Source: a virus
Direction: 5' to 3' (one strand)
Length of the DNA stretch: 64,000 nt
Virus record (IMG/VR): IMGVR_UViG_3300009320_000007
Span: 1-64,000 of that record
The position numbers and the translations under genes were made by a program. Below the pieces are notes generated by a model, which saw only the letters and a list, made by a program, of their open reading frames with translations, ran no database searches and was not told where the DNA came from. Of the stretch, positions 32,554 to 40,991 are shown in pieces. Position 1 is the first letter of the stretch. The number at the start of each line of letters is the position of its first letter.

Positions 32554-34346
32554 GTTCTGGCTTCTCTTTGAAATAGCAAGATCGCCTCTTCCTGAATGAT
32601 CCTATCCTGCCACGGCACCTGCGAATTGCTATTGTTCGTCTTCAGCTTGTGTCTTATTGCGCCCGTCGTCCGCAAACCAACAGATGCGAACACCTCGCAG
32701 ATAATCTCATCGGTAGGAATCACCCTATCACCGAGCCTCTTGTTTCCAACGACGAAAGCTACTTGCCCACCATCGTCCAGCCACTCAGACATCCGCTCTC
32801 CAACGGACAGCATGTCCTGGAAAAACTGCATCATCGCTCGCCGGCGGGCTTCCATCTTGGGGGCGACTTCTTCAGCGCCAAAGAACTCATGGAATGTGGG
32901 AGAGACCTTTCGCACGCCAGGCCTATCCCCCACGGCGAGTGGTTCTACATACTCGGATCCAATCGTCTTGTCCCGAGTCTCGTAGGGGTCGTGCTTGAGT
33001 TCAGCCACAAGGGCCCGATAGGAGAGCAAGTGCGTTCGGAGGTAGCTCAATGCCTCTACGCCATATGGTGGGGACGTGATGACGTGAGTAAGAGAGCGGG
33101 CACCAAGATCGACGTCAAGGACCGAAGCCTCATGCACGGTGACAGCATTTGGGGGGCCAACAAGATCGCCGTGCGAATGAACCGATGCGTCAATGCTATT
33201 CGCCATTCTGTTGATGTGCTTGGCCACAATTTCACCTACGTTTACGTCCGTTCTGGGAGTGGCTCTGTATTCCGCTCGAACGACATCGACGTCAACATTG
33301 CCGATGCTCCTCATCCTCGCCGAGAGTGCAACGAGGAGAGCATCCCTTGCAAACCCGGACTCCTTCAAGGCGAGTTCAACAGCGATCGAGACACCAAGCA
33401 AGGCTTCTTGAGTGAACCAACGCTCCACATTGGAGAAGGCAGGCACGGGATTGCCGGGGCGTGCGAGTATCGCCGAGTGGTCCAGAGAATGAACATCCCT
33501 GCCGCCAAGGAACGAATTCCAGCCCCTCCAATAGTCCCGCACGAACTGCTTGGCGCCCTGACGCAGCAACTGAGGGTCAAGTGGAAACGCAGCCTTGGTC
33601 CAAGACAGGAGGGCGGAAAGCGGACAGACCTCGATTCCCACGAAAGGAATTCCGAGCAGGCGGCATTCGACGGCCGTAGTCCCGCTACCGAGAAACGGAT
33701 CGCACACGACGTCCGATTTGCCTGCTCCGAAGTAGTTCAGCAAGGTGCGAACGACATGTGGGGGGAAACGCCCTACGTAGCGATGCCATCCATGCGAGCC
33801 GTAGTTCGAATTCCAGGACACAGCGGTGGGTTTTGGCTTCTCAAGTTGGAATTGAGCAGTGAACTCTCGTTCTCCAATCTTCTCGACGAGGGAAAGCCTC
33901 CGTACTGCGGTTCTCCGAGGGAACGGGCGGAGCCCCTCAACCTGCATGCTGAGTAGAGTTTGGTGGAACTCCAACTGGTCCGGCGGTCCATTTCGCATCC
34001 AAGGCATGGGAACGGCTTGAGCAGTTCCCCATGGGAATTGCAGTGGTAACAGCGATTCAGCTTTGAGGGCAGCCGCCCTCTGGAGGGCAGTGGGCCCCGT
34101 ACGTTCGGTGAGCCGAGGAATGGAGGGATCACGCAGCCCTTCGGCAAGGTCTCTCTCGGAGGATCCTGGCAGAGGGAAAAGCATGCCTCCGGAGAAAGAA
34201 TTACTGGGTGCTTTGGCCTGCCGGACATCCTGCAACTTCTTGTCGGGAGGCGAATGTGAAGTCAGCTCGCGCATCGGAGTTCTGACTGAGCGTACTCCCT
34301 TCTGCGCCTCTTCTAATTCCTTCAGCGTGATCTTCTTGACGTCCAA
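32550..34346 (-). CDS. DNA N4-cytosine/N6-adenine methyltransferase (TSPPY type)
   Basis: 598 residues from a TTG at 34346 (GGAG 5 bases upstream); an ATG at 34415 without a clear site would add 23 residues. SAM motif I VCDPFLGSGTTAVE lies near 215 and catalytic motif IV ITSPPYGVEALSY near 424, so motif I precedes IV with about 200 residues between, an alpha- or gamma-like order. TSPPY usually marks N4-cytosine enzymes. No restriction endonuclease is adjacent, so it more likely protects phage DNA. Codon choice is visibly more AT-rich than its neighbours, hinting at recent transfer. Confidence 0.88.
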   Translation of the reverse strand: MDVKKITLKELEEAQKGVRSVRTPMRELTSHSPPDKKLQDVRQAKAPSNSFSGGMLFPLPGSSERDLAEGLRDPSIPRLTERTGPTALQRAAALKAESLLPLQFPWGTAQAVPMPWMRNGPPDQLEFHQTLLSMQVEGLRPFPRRTAVRRLSLVEKIGEREFTAQFQLEKPKPTAVSWNSNYGSHGWHRYVGRFPPHVVRTLLNYFGAGKSDVVCDPFLGSGTTAVECRLLGIPFVGIEVCPLSALLSWTKAAFPLDPQLLRQGAKQFVRDYWRGWNSFLGGRDVHSLDHSAILARPGNPVPAFSNVERWFTQEALLGVSIAVELALKESGFARDALLVALSARMRSIGNVDVDVVRAEYRATPRTDVNVGEIVAKHINRMANSIDASVHSHGDLVGPPNAVTVHEASVLDVDLGARSLTHVITSPPYGVEALSYLRTHLLSYRALVAELKHDPYETRDKTIGSEYVEPLAVGDRPGVRKVSPTFHEFFGAEEVAPKMEARRRAMMQFFQDMLSVGERMSEWLDDGGQVAFVVGNKRLGDRVIPTDEIICEVFASVGLRTTGAIRHKLKTNNSNSQVPWQDRIIQEEAILLFQREART

Positions 34347-34442
34347 ATCTACTCCTTCGTATCGTGCCCGTTCTCTTCGGGATTTGTTCGACCGGCTGCA
34401 TCGCCCGAGCGTCATGCACGCCCGAGAGCCGATCCCCCGGAG

Positions 34443-34631
34443 TCAGCACCCCTTAACTTTGCCAGACTGTCCTCCCGGCATCAAGGATTGTTTCCGAGTT
34501 TTCTTTGTCCCATCCCTTTGGCGAGCGGCATCTTGGCCCAGTGAGGCCAACGGAAATGTCTCCACCCCCGGGAGGGTACCCCGGTCCCCGATGGCAGCGT
34601 CCCCTACGGGGGGTTTGGCCTTCTTACCCAT
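34443..34631 (-). CDS. small basic hypothetical protein
   Basis: 62 residues, Lys/Gly/Pro-rich. The ATG lies 3 bases after a GGGAGG inside the end of the upstream regulator gene. No family recognised; composition fits a disordered peptide. Confidence 0.4.
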   Translation of the reverse strand: MGKKAKPPVGDAAIGDRGTLPGVETFPLASLGQDAARQRDGTKKTRKQSLMPGGQSGKVKGC

Positions 34632-35007
34632 TGGCCTCCCCCATCGTCAGCAGTACCTGCAACATCTGGGGCTTGTTGAGTTCCTTCACCGACTCATAGG
34701 CCCTACGCCGCTTCTTAGGGGGCATTTGCTTGACGCCTTGCACGGCCAGGTCCCACACCGCCGCAGCACTCGTCAGCAAGTCAATCGCAGGGACATCCAG
34801 CGCTTCAGCGTGGCGAACCAAGGTGAGCAGTCGAATATCCTGATTGTCGTGCCGCTCCATCTTGGACACTGCGACCGGGTGCACCCCCATCCGCTCCGCC
34901 ACCTCCACCTGGGTCATCCCTTGCTGCTCCCGGAGCAGCCGCATGGTGTAGTACACAGCGGTGCACAACGACAAGCCCAGTTTTTCTATTACCTCGTCAG
35001 CTTTCAT
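34624..35007 (-). CDS. XRE-family HTH transcription regulator
   Basis: 127 residues. Cro/CI-type helix-turn-helix at residues 23-60: REQQGMTQVEVAERMGVHPV followed by AVSKMERHD. C-terminal helical part (AVWDLAVQGVKQMPPKKRRR) may dimerise. In a block of unknown genes beside DNA methyltransferases; candidate regulator of the phage promoters. Confidence 0.85.
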   Translation of the reverse strand: MKADEVIEKLGLSLCTAVYYTMRLLREQQGMTQVEVAERMGVHPVAVSKMERHDNQDIRLLTLVRHAEALDVPAIDLLTSAAAVWDLAVQGVKQMPPKKRRRAYESVKELNKPQMLQVLLTMGEANG

Positions 35008-35176
35008 CAAGGAGGTCCTCCGTTATCGTCTCCGCCTCTACCTTGTCCCCCGGCCCCAACGTGATGCTGATCGTCACCTTCTTCTTAGGTACGGGGAAGA
35101 CCCCGTCGAAGCCAGGAGCAACCCTGAAAGGGACGGTCCCTCCCAAATCCACGTGGTCGTCACTCCGGTAGCACAT
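34997..35176 (-). CDS. small hypothetical protein
   Basis: 59 residues, beta-rich then an acidic tail. Start overlaps the upstream stop by ATGA; end overlaps the regulator start by 11 bases, so the three genes are coupled. Confidence 0.6.
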   Translation of the reverse strand: MCYRSDDHVDLGGTVPFRVAPGFDGVFPVPKKKVTISITLGPGDKVEAETITEDLLDES

Positions 35177-36255
35177 CACGCCCCTTCGTTTTTTTGCCCC
35201 AACAGGGGGGCAACGACCCGCACAAGCATACCCTTGTCCACAACGAGCACGGGCACATCCTCCAACTCCCCGTCTTCCCGAATGAGCGCTACTCCCCGCA
35301 GCAGCACGACGTCCTCCTCCTCTGCAACTTCCTCCACGGAGACGATGGTCTTTGCCAAAGGCGGGGGTTCCTCCCCCGACGGGGACGCCGTTTTGCAGCG
35401 CTCCCCCACGCCCTCTGTTGTGGAGGGTTCAGGCTCCATCCCCGGCAAATAGGGCTCTTCATCCTCTTCTCCCAACTCGGAGCGGGAGTGTTTCCCCGCT
35501 ATATCCCTCAAAGTTTTGGACACGTCATCGTGAGTGCCCTTGCACCGCCACACCAACTCTCCTTCCAGGGTGAGGGAACCGATCATGTCGCCCGGGTCTG
35601 TGGACTCCGGGTCGGACATGATGACCGCAGTGTATATTCTCTCCCCCGTGCCTATATCCTCAGCCAACTCCAGTCGTGTGACGGTGGTGGTGACCGGGGA
35701 CACTTGCCCTGCCTCCCCCACTACGCCCACCTCCCCCTCGAATTCTTCGCAGTCCAACAAGCGATTGTACCTGTAGCCTACCTGGCGGATCAACGCCACC
35801 GTGATGTGCTCTAGCAATTCAAGGACAGGGAAGGCGTACACCACCTTCTTCAAGGAGGTTTCCTCAAACAACGGGTCCCGCTTGGGGGGGCGCTGCCCCA
35901 CGGAGCGGCAGCGGTCGAGTGCATCAGTTACCACCTCCTCCAGGGCCTCCAACCCCCGCTCCTCGGCGCCCTCGGCGTCGGACTCGCTGCGAATAGCAGT
36001 GTTACGCGAAAAGCTCAGGATGGCTGCGCCTTGCAAAGCATCCACCACTCGGCAAAGGATGAGATCCTGCACTCGAGAAGCCTCCTCCTTCGTAAACGTC
36101 CTCCCCTTCACCTTCTCGGCGATGCCCGCCACCCCTTTCAGCTCGTCCGCTACCGCCAACAACAGGGGCGAAACTGCCCCCTGCCGACGAATAAGCTCAT
36201 CCTCGAAGGCCACTTTTCCCGCCAACGCTGACAACAACTCAGCTTTCTTCTTCAT
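35176..36255 (-). CDS. hypothetical protein
   Basis: 359 residues from the ATG at 36255 (GGAGG upstream). N-terminal 120 residues helical; middle region beta-rich (VSPVTTTVTRLELAEDIGTG); a Glu/Pro-rich linker near 280; C-terminal VLLRGVALIREDGELEDVPV. No family recognised. Confidence 0.7.
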   Translation of the reverse strand: MKKKAELLSALAGKVAFEDELIRRQGAVSPLLLAVADELKGVAGIAEKVKGRTFTKEEASRVQDLILCRVVDALQGAAILSFSRNTAIRSESDAEGAEERGLEALEEVVTDALDRCRSVGQRPPKRDPLFEETSLKKVVYAFPVLELLEHITVALIRQVGYRYNRLLDCEEFEGEVGVVGEAGQVSPVTTTVTRLELAEDIGTGERIYTAVIMSDPESTDPGDMIGSLTLEGELVWRCKGTHDDVSKTLRDIAGKHSRSELGEEDEEPYLPGMEPEPSTTEGVGERCKTASPSGEEPPPLAKTIVSVEEVAEEEDVVLLRGVALIREDGELEDVPVLVVDKGMLVRVVAPLLGQKNEGA

Positions 36256-36273
36256 CACCTGTTCCTCCATTAG

Positions 36274-36768
36274 TTACTCAGTCCATGTCACCGGCCGGTA
36301 CATTGGCGGCCCCTCACTCCAGGGGGTGAACAGCACCCCCGAGTTCGGGACCTGGGCCGTGTGCTTCGCTCCGTCAAACTTCACCCTTGGGTCGAGGGGG
36401 AACACCGTATCCGACATCGGTACCGCACAACGCCACCACTCCGTCTCGTGCCTGGAGTAGCATAGCACGAACACGAGAGTGTTGGGCCACCGGCTCTCCT
36501 CGTACGCCCTTCGCACCCACAGCCCGTTCGTTCCCCGGCTGTAGGGGAAGTTGAGGAAGATACGAGTCCCCAGCTCGTGCCAGGGCAACGCCAACGCATC
36601 CTCTCCCAACGGGGACCCCGGCCCCAACCACCGCTCGCACTTGTGGTTCCCAGCATGGGCGGCGGCGTCCAGGTCGAACCTGAACACATGGTCGAAATAG
36701 TCGTACAGCTCCTGAGGAGTACCATAGTCCTCCTTGCCGCCGCCCGAAGGCTCTAAAGGGAAACCCAT
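36274..36768 (-). CDS. dam: phage N6-adenine DNA methyltransferase (Dam, PF05869-like)
   Basis: 164 residues, normal length for the phage Dam family. YGTPQELYDYFDHVFRFDLD followed by AAAHAGNHKCERW is the family N-terminal signature; DALALPWHE and FLNFPYSRGTNGLWVRRAYEES follow. The catalytic NPPY motif is NFPY here, so activity or target could be altered. Methylates adenine in phage DNA, probably against host restriction. Confidence 0.85.
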   Translation of the reverse strand: MGFPLEPSGGGKEDYGTPQELYDYFDHVFRFDLDAAAHAGNHKCERWLGPGSPLGEDALALPWHELGTRIFLNFPYSRGTNGLWVRRAYEESRWPNTLVFVLCYSRHETEWWRCAVPMSDTVFPLDPRVKFDGAKHTAQVPNSGVLFTPWSEGPPMYRPVTWTE

Positions 36769-36769
36769 A

Positions 36770-36928
36770 CTAGAACTCTTCGTTGTCGTTGAGGGTATCC
36801 AACATGACGTCGATGCGGCCGGCGATCTCCTCCAGTGAGTCCCGGGTTTGCCTTTGGCTCACCGACGTGTCTCCGAACACCTCCTCAATGGCGGCTTTGG
36901 CCGCTTCCACTTTGTCTGCGTGTTCCAT
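36770..36928 (-). CDS. small acidic hypothetical protein
   Basis: 52 residues (MEHADKVEAAKAAIEEVFGD...), ATG at 36928 behind GGAGGGAG, stop just before the dam start. SVSQRQTRDSLEEIAGRID could be a short HTH. Likely coexpressed with dam. Confidence 0.65.
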   Translation of the reverse strand: MEHADKVEAAKAAIEEVFGDTSVSQRQTRDSLEEIAGRIDVMLDTLNDNEEF

Positions 36929-36976
36929 TGCCAAACTCCCTCCTAAGTAATAAGCACCCCCCGAACTACTTCTCTG

Positions 36977-37714
36977 CTAAAGGGCATCTTCCGCCTCTCC
37001 TACTTCATCTTCGTCAAGGAAAAACCCCCTCCTGGTAGCTTCCTCCTCCTGCGCCTCGGAGATGTCGAACCCCTCCAACACTCCGTCGTTCACCCACGCC
37101 CATCCATTTGACTTGAGCTCCCAGGAGGAACTCTCGAGAACCCACATAGCGTATTGGTCCTTCTCAGTGCCCAGGCACCCCTGGAACTCCCCCTTTGGGT
37201 CCATCCACCCATGCTGGGAATCGGGGACCTTCAAGTGGTCCCAAGACAGGTCCGAGAAGAACTCCGCCTCCATGCGTTGCAAGACCACGTGGTCCGAGCA
37301 CTTGGGCATGTACCCGCCGACATCGTTCACCCAGGCTTTCTCAGACTCTAGGAACCATGACGTGATCGGAATCCCTCGAGCTGCTGCGTAGGTCACTAGG
37401 GCAAACACCTTCATGTTAACGTTCTTCTTCCCCCTTTTGATGCCTCGCATTACCCGATTCACTGTGGCAAGTCCATCCCCGCCGAGGGCTCTCTTCATAC
37501 CCCGCAACAGCTCATCCAATTGCCGCACCAGGCCCTCCACCCCCAGGGGGTCCCTTTGGGACATCTTCGCCACTTCCTCAGCCAACTCAGCCAGCCGCCC
37601 CACCAAAGCGTCCCGCTCCTTGCGCCAATCCTTGGGGGGAATGCGCTGCTTCAACCCCTTCACAACGATGCGCAGCTTCCGGTTCTCCCGGCGCAGGTCT
37701 TCAAGCTCTCCCAT
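36977..37714 (-). CDS. hypothetical coiled-coil protein
   Basis: 245 residues. Residues 1-75 are a coiled coil (LEDLRRENRKLRIVVKGLKQ), followed by a basic patch (MRGIKRGKKNVN) and a Trp-rich domain. Unknown. Confidence 0.7.
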   Translation of the reverse strand: MGELEDLRRENRKLRIVVKGLKQRIPPKDWRKERDALVGRLAELAEEVAKMSQRDPLGVEGLVRQLDELLRGMKRALGGDGLATVNRVMRGIKRGKKNVNMKVFALVTYAAARGIPITSWFLESEKAWVNDVGGYMPKCSDHVVLQRMEAEFFSDLSWDHLKVPDSQHGWMDPKGEFQGCLGTEKDQYAMWVLESSSWELKSNGWAWVNDGVLEGFDISEAQEEEATRRGFFLDEDEVGEAEDAL

Positions 37715-37879
37715 CTACTCAAACTCCTGGTCGTAGTGCTCATCGGCGGCCTGAATGACCGCCTCGGCCGCAGTGCTCCCCTTGCTGATCACGCCGCCAG
37801 TGACGTGGCAGTACACCTCTCCAACGTTCTGCATCACTCCAGCCCCAGGACAGCCCAGAATCTTCTGCTCACTCCCCAT
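37715..37879 (-). CDS. small hypothetical protein
   Basis: 54 residues (MGSEQKILGCPGAGVMQNVG...), ATG at 37879 behind GGGGAG and inside the upstream gene's end; the stop directly precedes the next ATG. Acidic C-terminus. Confidence 0.6.
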   Translation of the reverse strand: MGSEQKILGCPGAGVMQNVGEVYCHVTGGVISKGSTAAEAVIQAADEHYDQEFE

Positions 37880-38276
37880 CGTTCTCCCCGCTCAGCACCG
37901 AGCACTCGTGGAAGTTCATTTCGTCGATGACCGTGACGTCCCCCTCCTGGTGGGACTTCTTTATGGCGCCCCCGAGCCCCATAGGTAGTGTGCCCATCGG
38001 CAGCACTCTCGAGTGGTCGGGGGACTCACGCATCTTGCGGAATTCCTCCCGCATCACCCCCAGTTGGTCCTTGGTGTACGCCCGCCCATCATGGGTGAAT
38101 ATCCTGTTCCCGCCGAAAGAATGCACCCGCACCTTCAGGGGGTCCAAGAGGCGGTACATGGTCCCCTCCGGCGTCTCCACCTCCAAGGAGAGGGCGTTCC
38201 CGTAGAACAGCAACTCCAGCTCCATGAGGGCGTCGAGCTCTACCTTGGTGTGGAGCTTCGTGTACTTGTCAGCCAT
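37869..38276 (-). CDS. hypothetical protein
   Basis: 135 residues, mixed fold, His-containing C-terminus. Start coupled to the upstream stop by one base. Unknown. Confidence 0.7.
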   Translation of the reverse strand: MADKYTKLHTKVELDALMELELLFYGNALSLEVETPEGTMYRLLDPLKVRVHSFGGNRIFTHDGRAYTKDQLGVMREEFRKMRESPDHSRVLPMGTLPMGLGGAIKKSHQEGDVTVIDEMNFHECSVLSGENDGE

Positions 38277-38797
38277 CAGTTGTCCAGCTTTTCCGGCTTG
38301 GCCTGCTTGGCCTGCTCCAAGACGGCCATGAGGAAAGTACGTATCCCGTGCCCCACATGGCTAGGTGGAAGCAGGGAGCACACCTTCGTGATGAAGGAAG
38401 TCTGCTTGCTCAACCGGGGGAGCGCTACCTTGAGCTCCAGTGTTACCTGACGAGAATCGCTCACCGCCTCTTTCCGGGCCGTCTCCGCCGCTGCCAACTC
38501 GTTGATGAGGGCCTCCATCCCCTCCGGGACATCCTGCACCGCCAAGTCGACGTACTTGTAGAGGCAAACGGCCATCGCCATCCCCTGATAGAACCCGATG
38601 GCCCGCTCACTGGCGCCCCGCGCCCCACCCCCAACAAGAGCCTCTCCCAGGTAGTCCTTGATTTTCCCTACCACCCCCGGGGGTATCCGGTAGTCCTTGA
38701 CGAACTGCCAGTTCAACGTGCGCAGCTTGTCAATACCACTCTCCTCGTCGACGATGGCCAGTACCCGCTCTACGAACTCCATCAGCTCAAATGACAT
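38276..38797 (-). CDS. helical hypothetical protein
   Basis: 173 residues, nearly all helix, with a Gly-rich turn near residue 57 (GGGARGASERAIGFYQG). Chained to neighbours through shared stop/start bases. Confidence 0.7.
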   Translation of the reverse strand: MSFELMEFVERVLAIVDEESGIDKLRTLNWQFVKDYRIPPGVVGKIKDYLGEALVGGGARGASERAIGFYQGMAMAVCLYKYVDLAVQDVPEGMEALINELAAAETARKEAVSDSRQVTLELKVALPRLSKQTSFITKVCSLLPPSHVGHGIRTFLMAVLEQAKQAKPEKLDN

Positions 38798-39153
38798 TAC
38801 GATTCCCCCTTAGGGCAATTGCCCTCCGGTAGCAGATCCGCACAGAGTCGGGCTAGTCGGACACCCTCTTCTGTCGGTTCGAATCTGGCCAGCACTGGAT
38901 GCCCACCCCCTAAGAAGTGGGGGTCCAACTTTCCATTGTCCTTGTAGACGCCTCGGGTGAGGAGGAGCTTTCGGCCATCGAAGGTGGTACATCCTTCGTA
39001 GTCCACCACCAGAATCGAATGGCCGTTCCGGTCCTCTTGGGCTACTATCGTGTACTTGAAAGGATTGGGGTTCGGCGGCTCGGGGGGAGGGCAACTGCAC
39101 TGGGTTTGGCAGGTACAGCTACTCCCTCCGCTGAATAACGTTATCGCTCCCAT
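38797..39153 (-). CDS. Cys-rich hypothetical protein
   Basis: 118 residues from the ATG at 39153 (GGAGG). The N-terminus has a hydrophobic run followed by SSCTCQTQCSCPPPEPPNPN, a four-Cys cluster and Pro-rich linker, which could be a lipoprotein-like or metal site. The rest is a small soluble beta domain. Confidence 0.65.
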   Translation of the reverse strand: MGAITLFSGGSSCTCQTQCSCPPPEPPNPNPFKYTIVAQEDRNGHSILVVDYEGCTTFDGRKLLLTRGVYKDNGKLDPHFLGGGHPVLARFEPTEEGVRLARLCADLLPEGNCPKGES

Positions 39154-39239
39154 CAGGACCCTCCCATTTGTTGGTGAGCTAATGATACCCACCCGATAAG
39201 GTCTGATCCCGGGAACTCCACGTAGAATTCGTTCGTCAT
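39153..39239 (-). CDS. 28-residue ORF coupled at both ends
   Basis: MTNEFYVEFPGSDLIGWVSL plus eight residues. Its ATG overlaps the upstream stop (ATGA) and its own TGA overlaps the next ATG, the same coupling used by clear genes here, which is the main support. Confidence 0.45.
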   Translation of the reverse strand: MTNEFYVEFPGSDLIGWVSLAHQQMGGS

Positions 39240-39895
39240 TCCTCCTCCGACCCCTTGGTGGGCATGTCCAACAACGCCTCCAAGGACCTGGTCCCATGCA
39301 AGGAAATATGGGAGTCGTAGTCCTCCATAGTCTGCAACAAGTGCCTCAAGCAGTCCCGCACTTTGTCCTGAGTGTTGCAATTCGGGCACGGCGCCCCCAA
39401 CCGTCTCGCTTCCTCCCGAGTGAGTGGGCAGCCCTGGATGAATTCGTCACTTTCCGCCAACGCCCGCAGCTGGGCCTTCCGGCCAGCTCGGTCCACCACT
39501 GCCTCCGGCAACTTTTGCTGCAGGCGCTCCGCCAAATCCGTAGGGGTCTGGAAATACTCCCCCGGCAATGGGGGAGGCAGCACCACCCCGACGCCCTCAA
39601 GGATGTCCCCCGCCTCGAGCGTCATCCCCCGCTCCCAAACGGCCTTCAGGGCGTCCCATCGCTTGCGGCACTCCTTGCAGCCAGGGGGTTTGTCCGTGTA
39701 GCGCACCCTGTGCGGCTCAGCCGGAAGGCCGTACCTACCGAATAGGGCGCCCTCCTTGCAATCCAAACGAACGAACCTCGCCAACGGGGGAGCCGAGTTA
39801 TTCAGGCGCTCCTTGAGACTCATCCCATAGTAGGAGGTCACCAGGTGCCAAGTGGCGTCCCTGCGGGGGTGCCATTGCAAAGTCAGGAACTTCAT
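39236..39895 (-). CDS. hypothetical protein with two CxxC pairs
   Basis: 219 residues from the ATG at 39895 (GGGAGGGGG upstream). CKECRKRW near residue 75 and CPNCNTQ near 177 could form a zinc site; the region between is helical. No nuclease motif seen. Confidence 0.65.
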   Translation of the reverse strand: MKFLTLQWHPRRDATWHLVTSYYGMSLKERLNNSAPPLARFVRLDCKEGALFGRYGLPAEPHRVRYTDKPPGCKECRKRWDALKAVWERGMTLEAGDILEGVGVVLPPPLPGEYFQTPTDLAERLQQKLPEAVVDRAGRKAQLRALAESDEFIQGCPLTREEARRLGAPCPNCNTQDKVRDCLRHLLQTMEDYDSHISLHGTRSLEALLDMPTKGSEEE

Positions 39896-40122
39896 AGCAC
39901 CCCCTCCCGTTCCAGCAGCCACCTGGTCACGCTGAGGTCCACTACCTCCCCTTCGGTGTAGCCCTCGTCCCCGTGCTCCAACTGAGAATGAGGTATCCAC
40001 ACCTCCGTGTCAACCTGGGTGATGCCGTCGGCTACCTCGATGTCAACCAGGACGGCGGCGTCGCTGGGCGCCACCACTACTCCCCGAACTGCTACATACT
40101 TGTCTTCGTCAAACCCGCTCAT
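39892..40122 (-). CDS. small beta-rich hypothetical protein
   Basis: 76 residues, acidic, of the form VAVRGVVVAPSDAAVLVDIE and VWIPHSQL, which looks like a small OB fold. Coupled to the 24-residue ORF before it by ATGA. Confidence 0.65.
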   Translation of the reverse strand: MSGFDEDKYVAVRGVVVAPSDAAVLVDIEVADGITQVDTEVWIPHSQLEHGDEGYTEGEVVDLSVTRWLLEREGVL

Positions 40123-40193
40123 GTCTCATTCCCTCGGCAGCACAGGCACCCTGAACTCCAGAGTGCCGAAACCACTTCTGCTTCTGCCAGCAT
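40119..40193 (-). CDS. 24-residue leader-like ORF
   Basis: MLAEAEVVSALWSSGCLCCR plus four residues. GGAGG precedes the ATG, its TGA overlaps the next ATG, and it lies directly downstream of the minus promoter, so it is probably translated and may couple translation of the operon. Confidence 0.5.
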   Translation of the reverse strand: MLAEAEVVSALWSSGCLCCRGNET

Positions 40194-40230
40194 CAAGTAA
40201 CCCTCCGGTGCTGCACTAACCCTACAGGCT

Positions 40231-40259
40231 ACTCTACGTCGAAGGGGGAACCCTGTCAA
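40231..40259 (-). promoter_or_regulatory. TTGACA-type promoter, minus strand
   Basis: TTGACA (40254-40259), 17 bp, TAGAGT (40231-40236). GTTAAACAAA lies upstream in the UP-element position and CCTGTAGGGTTAG downstream; the same order occurs at 56517-56560. Confidence 0.7.
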
Positions 40260-40280
40260 GCTTTTTTTGTTTAACATCAT

Positions 40281-40308
40281 TCAATTCCTCGCCCGTATGT
40301 GCTATAAG
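40281..40308 (+). promoter_or_regulatory. TATAAG-type promoter, plus strand
   Basis: TCAATTCC (40281-40288) and extended -10 TGCTATAAGG (TATAAG 40303-40308). The leader continues with GGACCAACA then GGAGG, as at 24412 and 56593. Confidence 0.65.
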
Positions 40309-40336
40309 GACCATGGACCAACATACGGAGGGAAGA

Positions 40337-40672
40337 ATGACAAAGACACCGAGGGTAATCCTGGGGGACTCAACCCCGAAACCATGCAAATACCACCTCT
40401 CATTCGAAGGGGGGGTATTCTGTTGTACCTTCGCCCCGAGACATAAGGGGGAAGCCCCACAAGCGCTGGCGTCCTGGAACCGTAAGGGGGGAGGGTCCTA
40501 CACACTACGACCCTACGGGGTAAGTATCACCCAGACAGCCCCTGGCGCCGTCCTGGACTGGGAAAAAGTACCGGGGGTGTCGCTCTGGCTCACCGAAGCA
40601 ACGCCCAAGATCGGGGGGGCCTGCAAAACGGGCTTCCCGCAAAAAAGAAAGGGGGAGACAAGTGAAGAATAA
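40337..40672 (+). CDS. hypothetical protein (tandem paralogue 1)
   Basis: 111 residues. Shares YHL...FxxxFAPRHxG, LRPYGVxxT and WEKVPGxSLWxT with the next gene, so the two are tandem duplicates. Two adjacent Cys in the middle are absent from the copy. Function unknown. Confidence 0.7.
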   Translation: MTKTPRVILGDSTPKPCKYHLSFEGGVFCCTFAPRHKGEAPQALASWNRKGGGSYTLRPYGVSITQTAPGAVLDWEKVPGVSLWLTEATPKIGGACKTGFPQKRKGETSEE

Positions 40673-40991
40673 CTTCCAAGAGTGGCCCCGGGAAAATGGG
40701 AGCCCAAAAGGCGTTGGCTACCACCTGGAGGATGCCGGGTGGACCTTCTATGCCTCCTTCGCCCCCAGACATGAGGGGTCGGCCAAGGAGACAGAGGGGA
40801 ACCTCAATGGAACTGAAGGGAGGACCTTCGAGTTGCGTCCCTACGGGGTCAACTTCACCGGCCCAAGTGACGAATTCGGCGCCATTGCGGAAACGGACTG
40901 GGAGAAAGTCCCCGGTTTTTCGCTGTGGTTCACCCGGGACTTGGCAGTAGCCAAAGGTATAGCGACCTTGGCAGGGAAGGGCGATGCCTGA
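40662..40991 (+). CDS. hypothetical protein (tandem paralogue 2)
   Basis: 109 residues from a GTG behind GGGGGAG. Duplicate of the preceding gene with extra residues between the two shared blocks. No known family. Confidence 0.7.
   Translation: MKNNFQEWPRENGSPKGVGYHLEDAGWTFYASFAPRHEGSAKETEGNLNGTEGRTFELRPYGVNFTGPSDEFGAIAETDWEKVPGFSLWFTRDLAVAKGIATLAGKGDA

Noticed and set aside
32649-33956. 435-codon open frame on the plus strand
   Set aside because: Antisense to the DNA methyltransferase with clear motifs I and IV; no ribosome site and odd composition.
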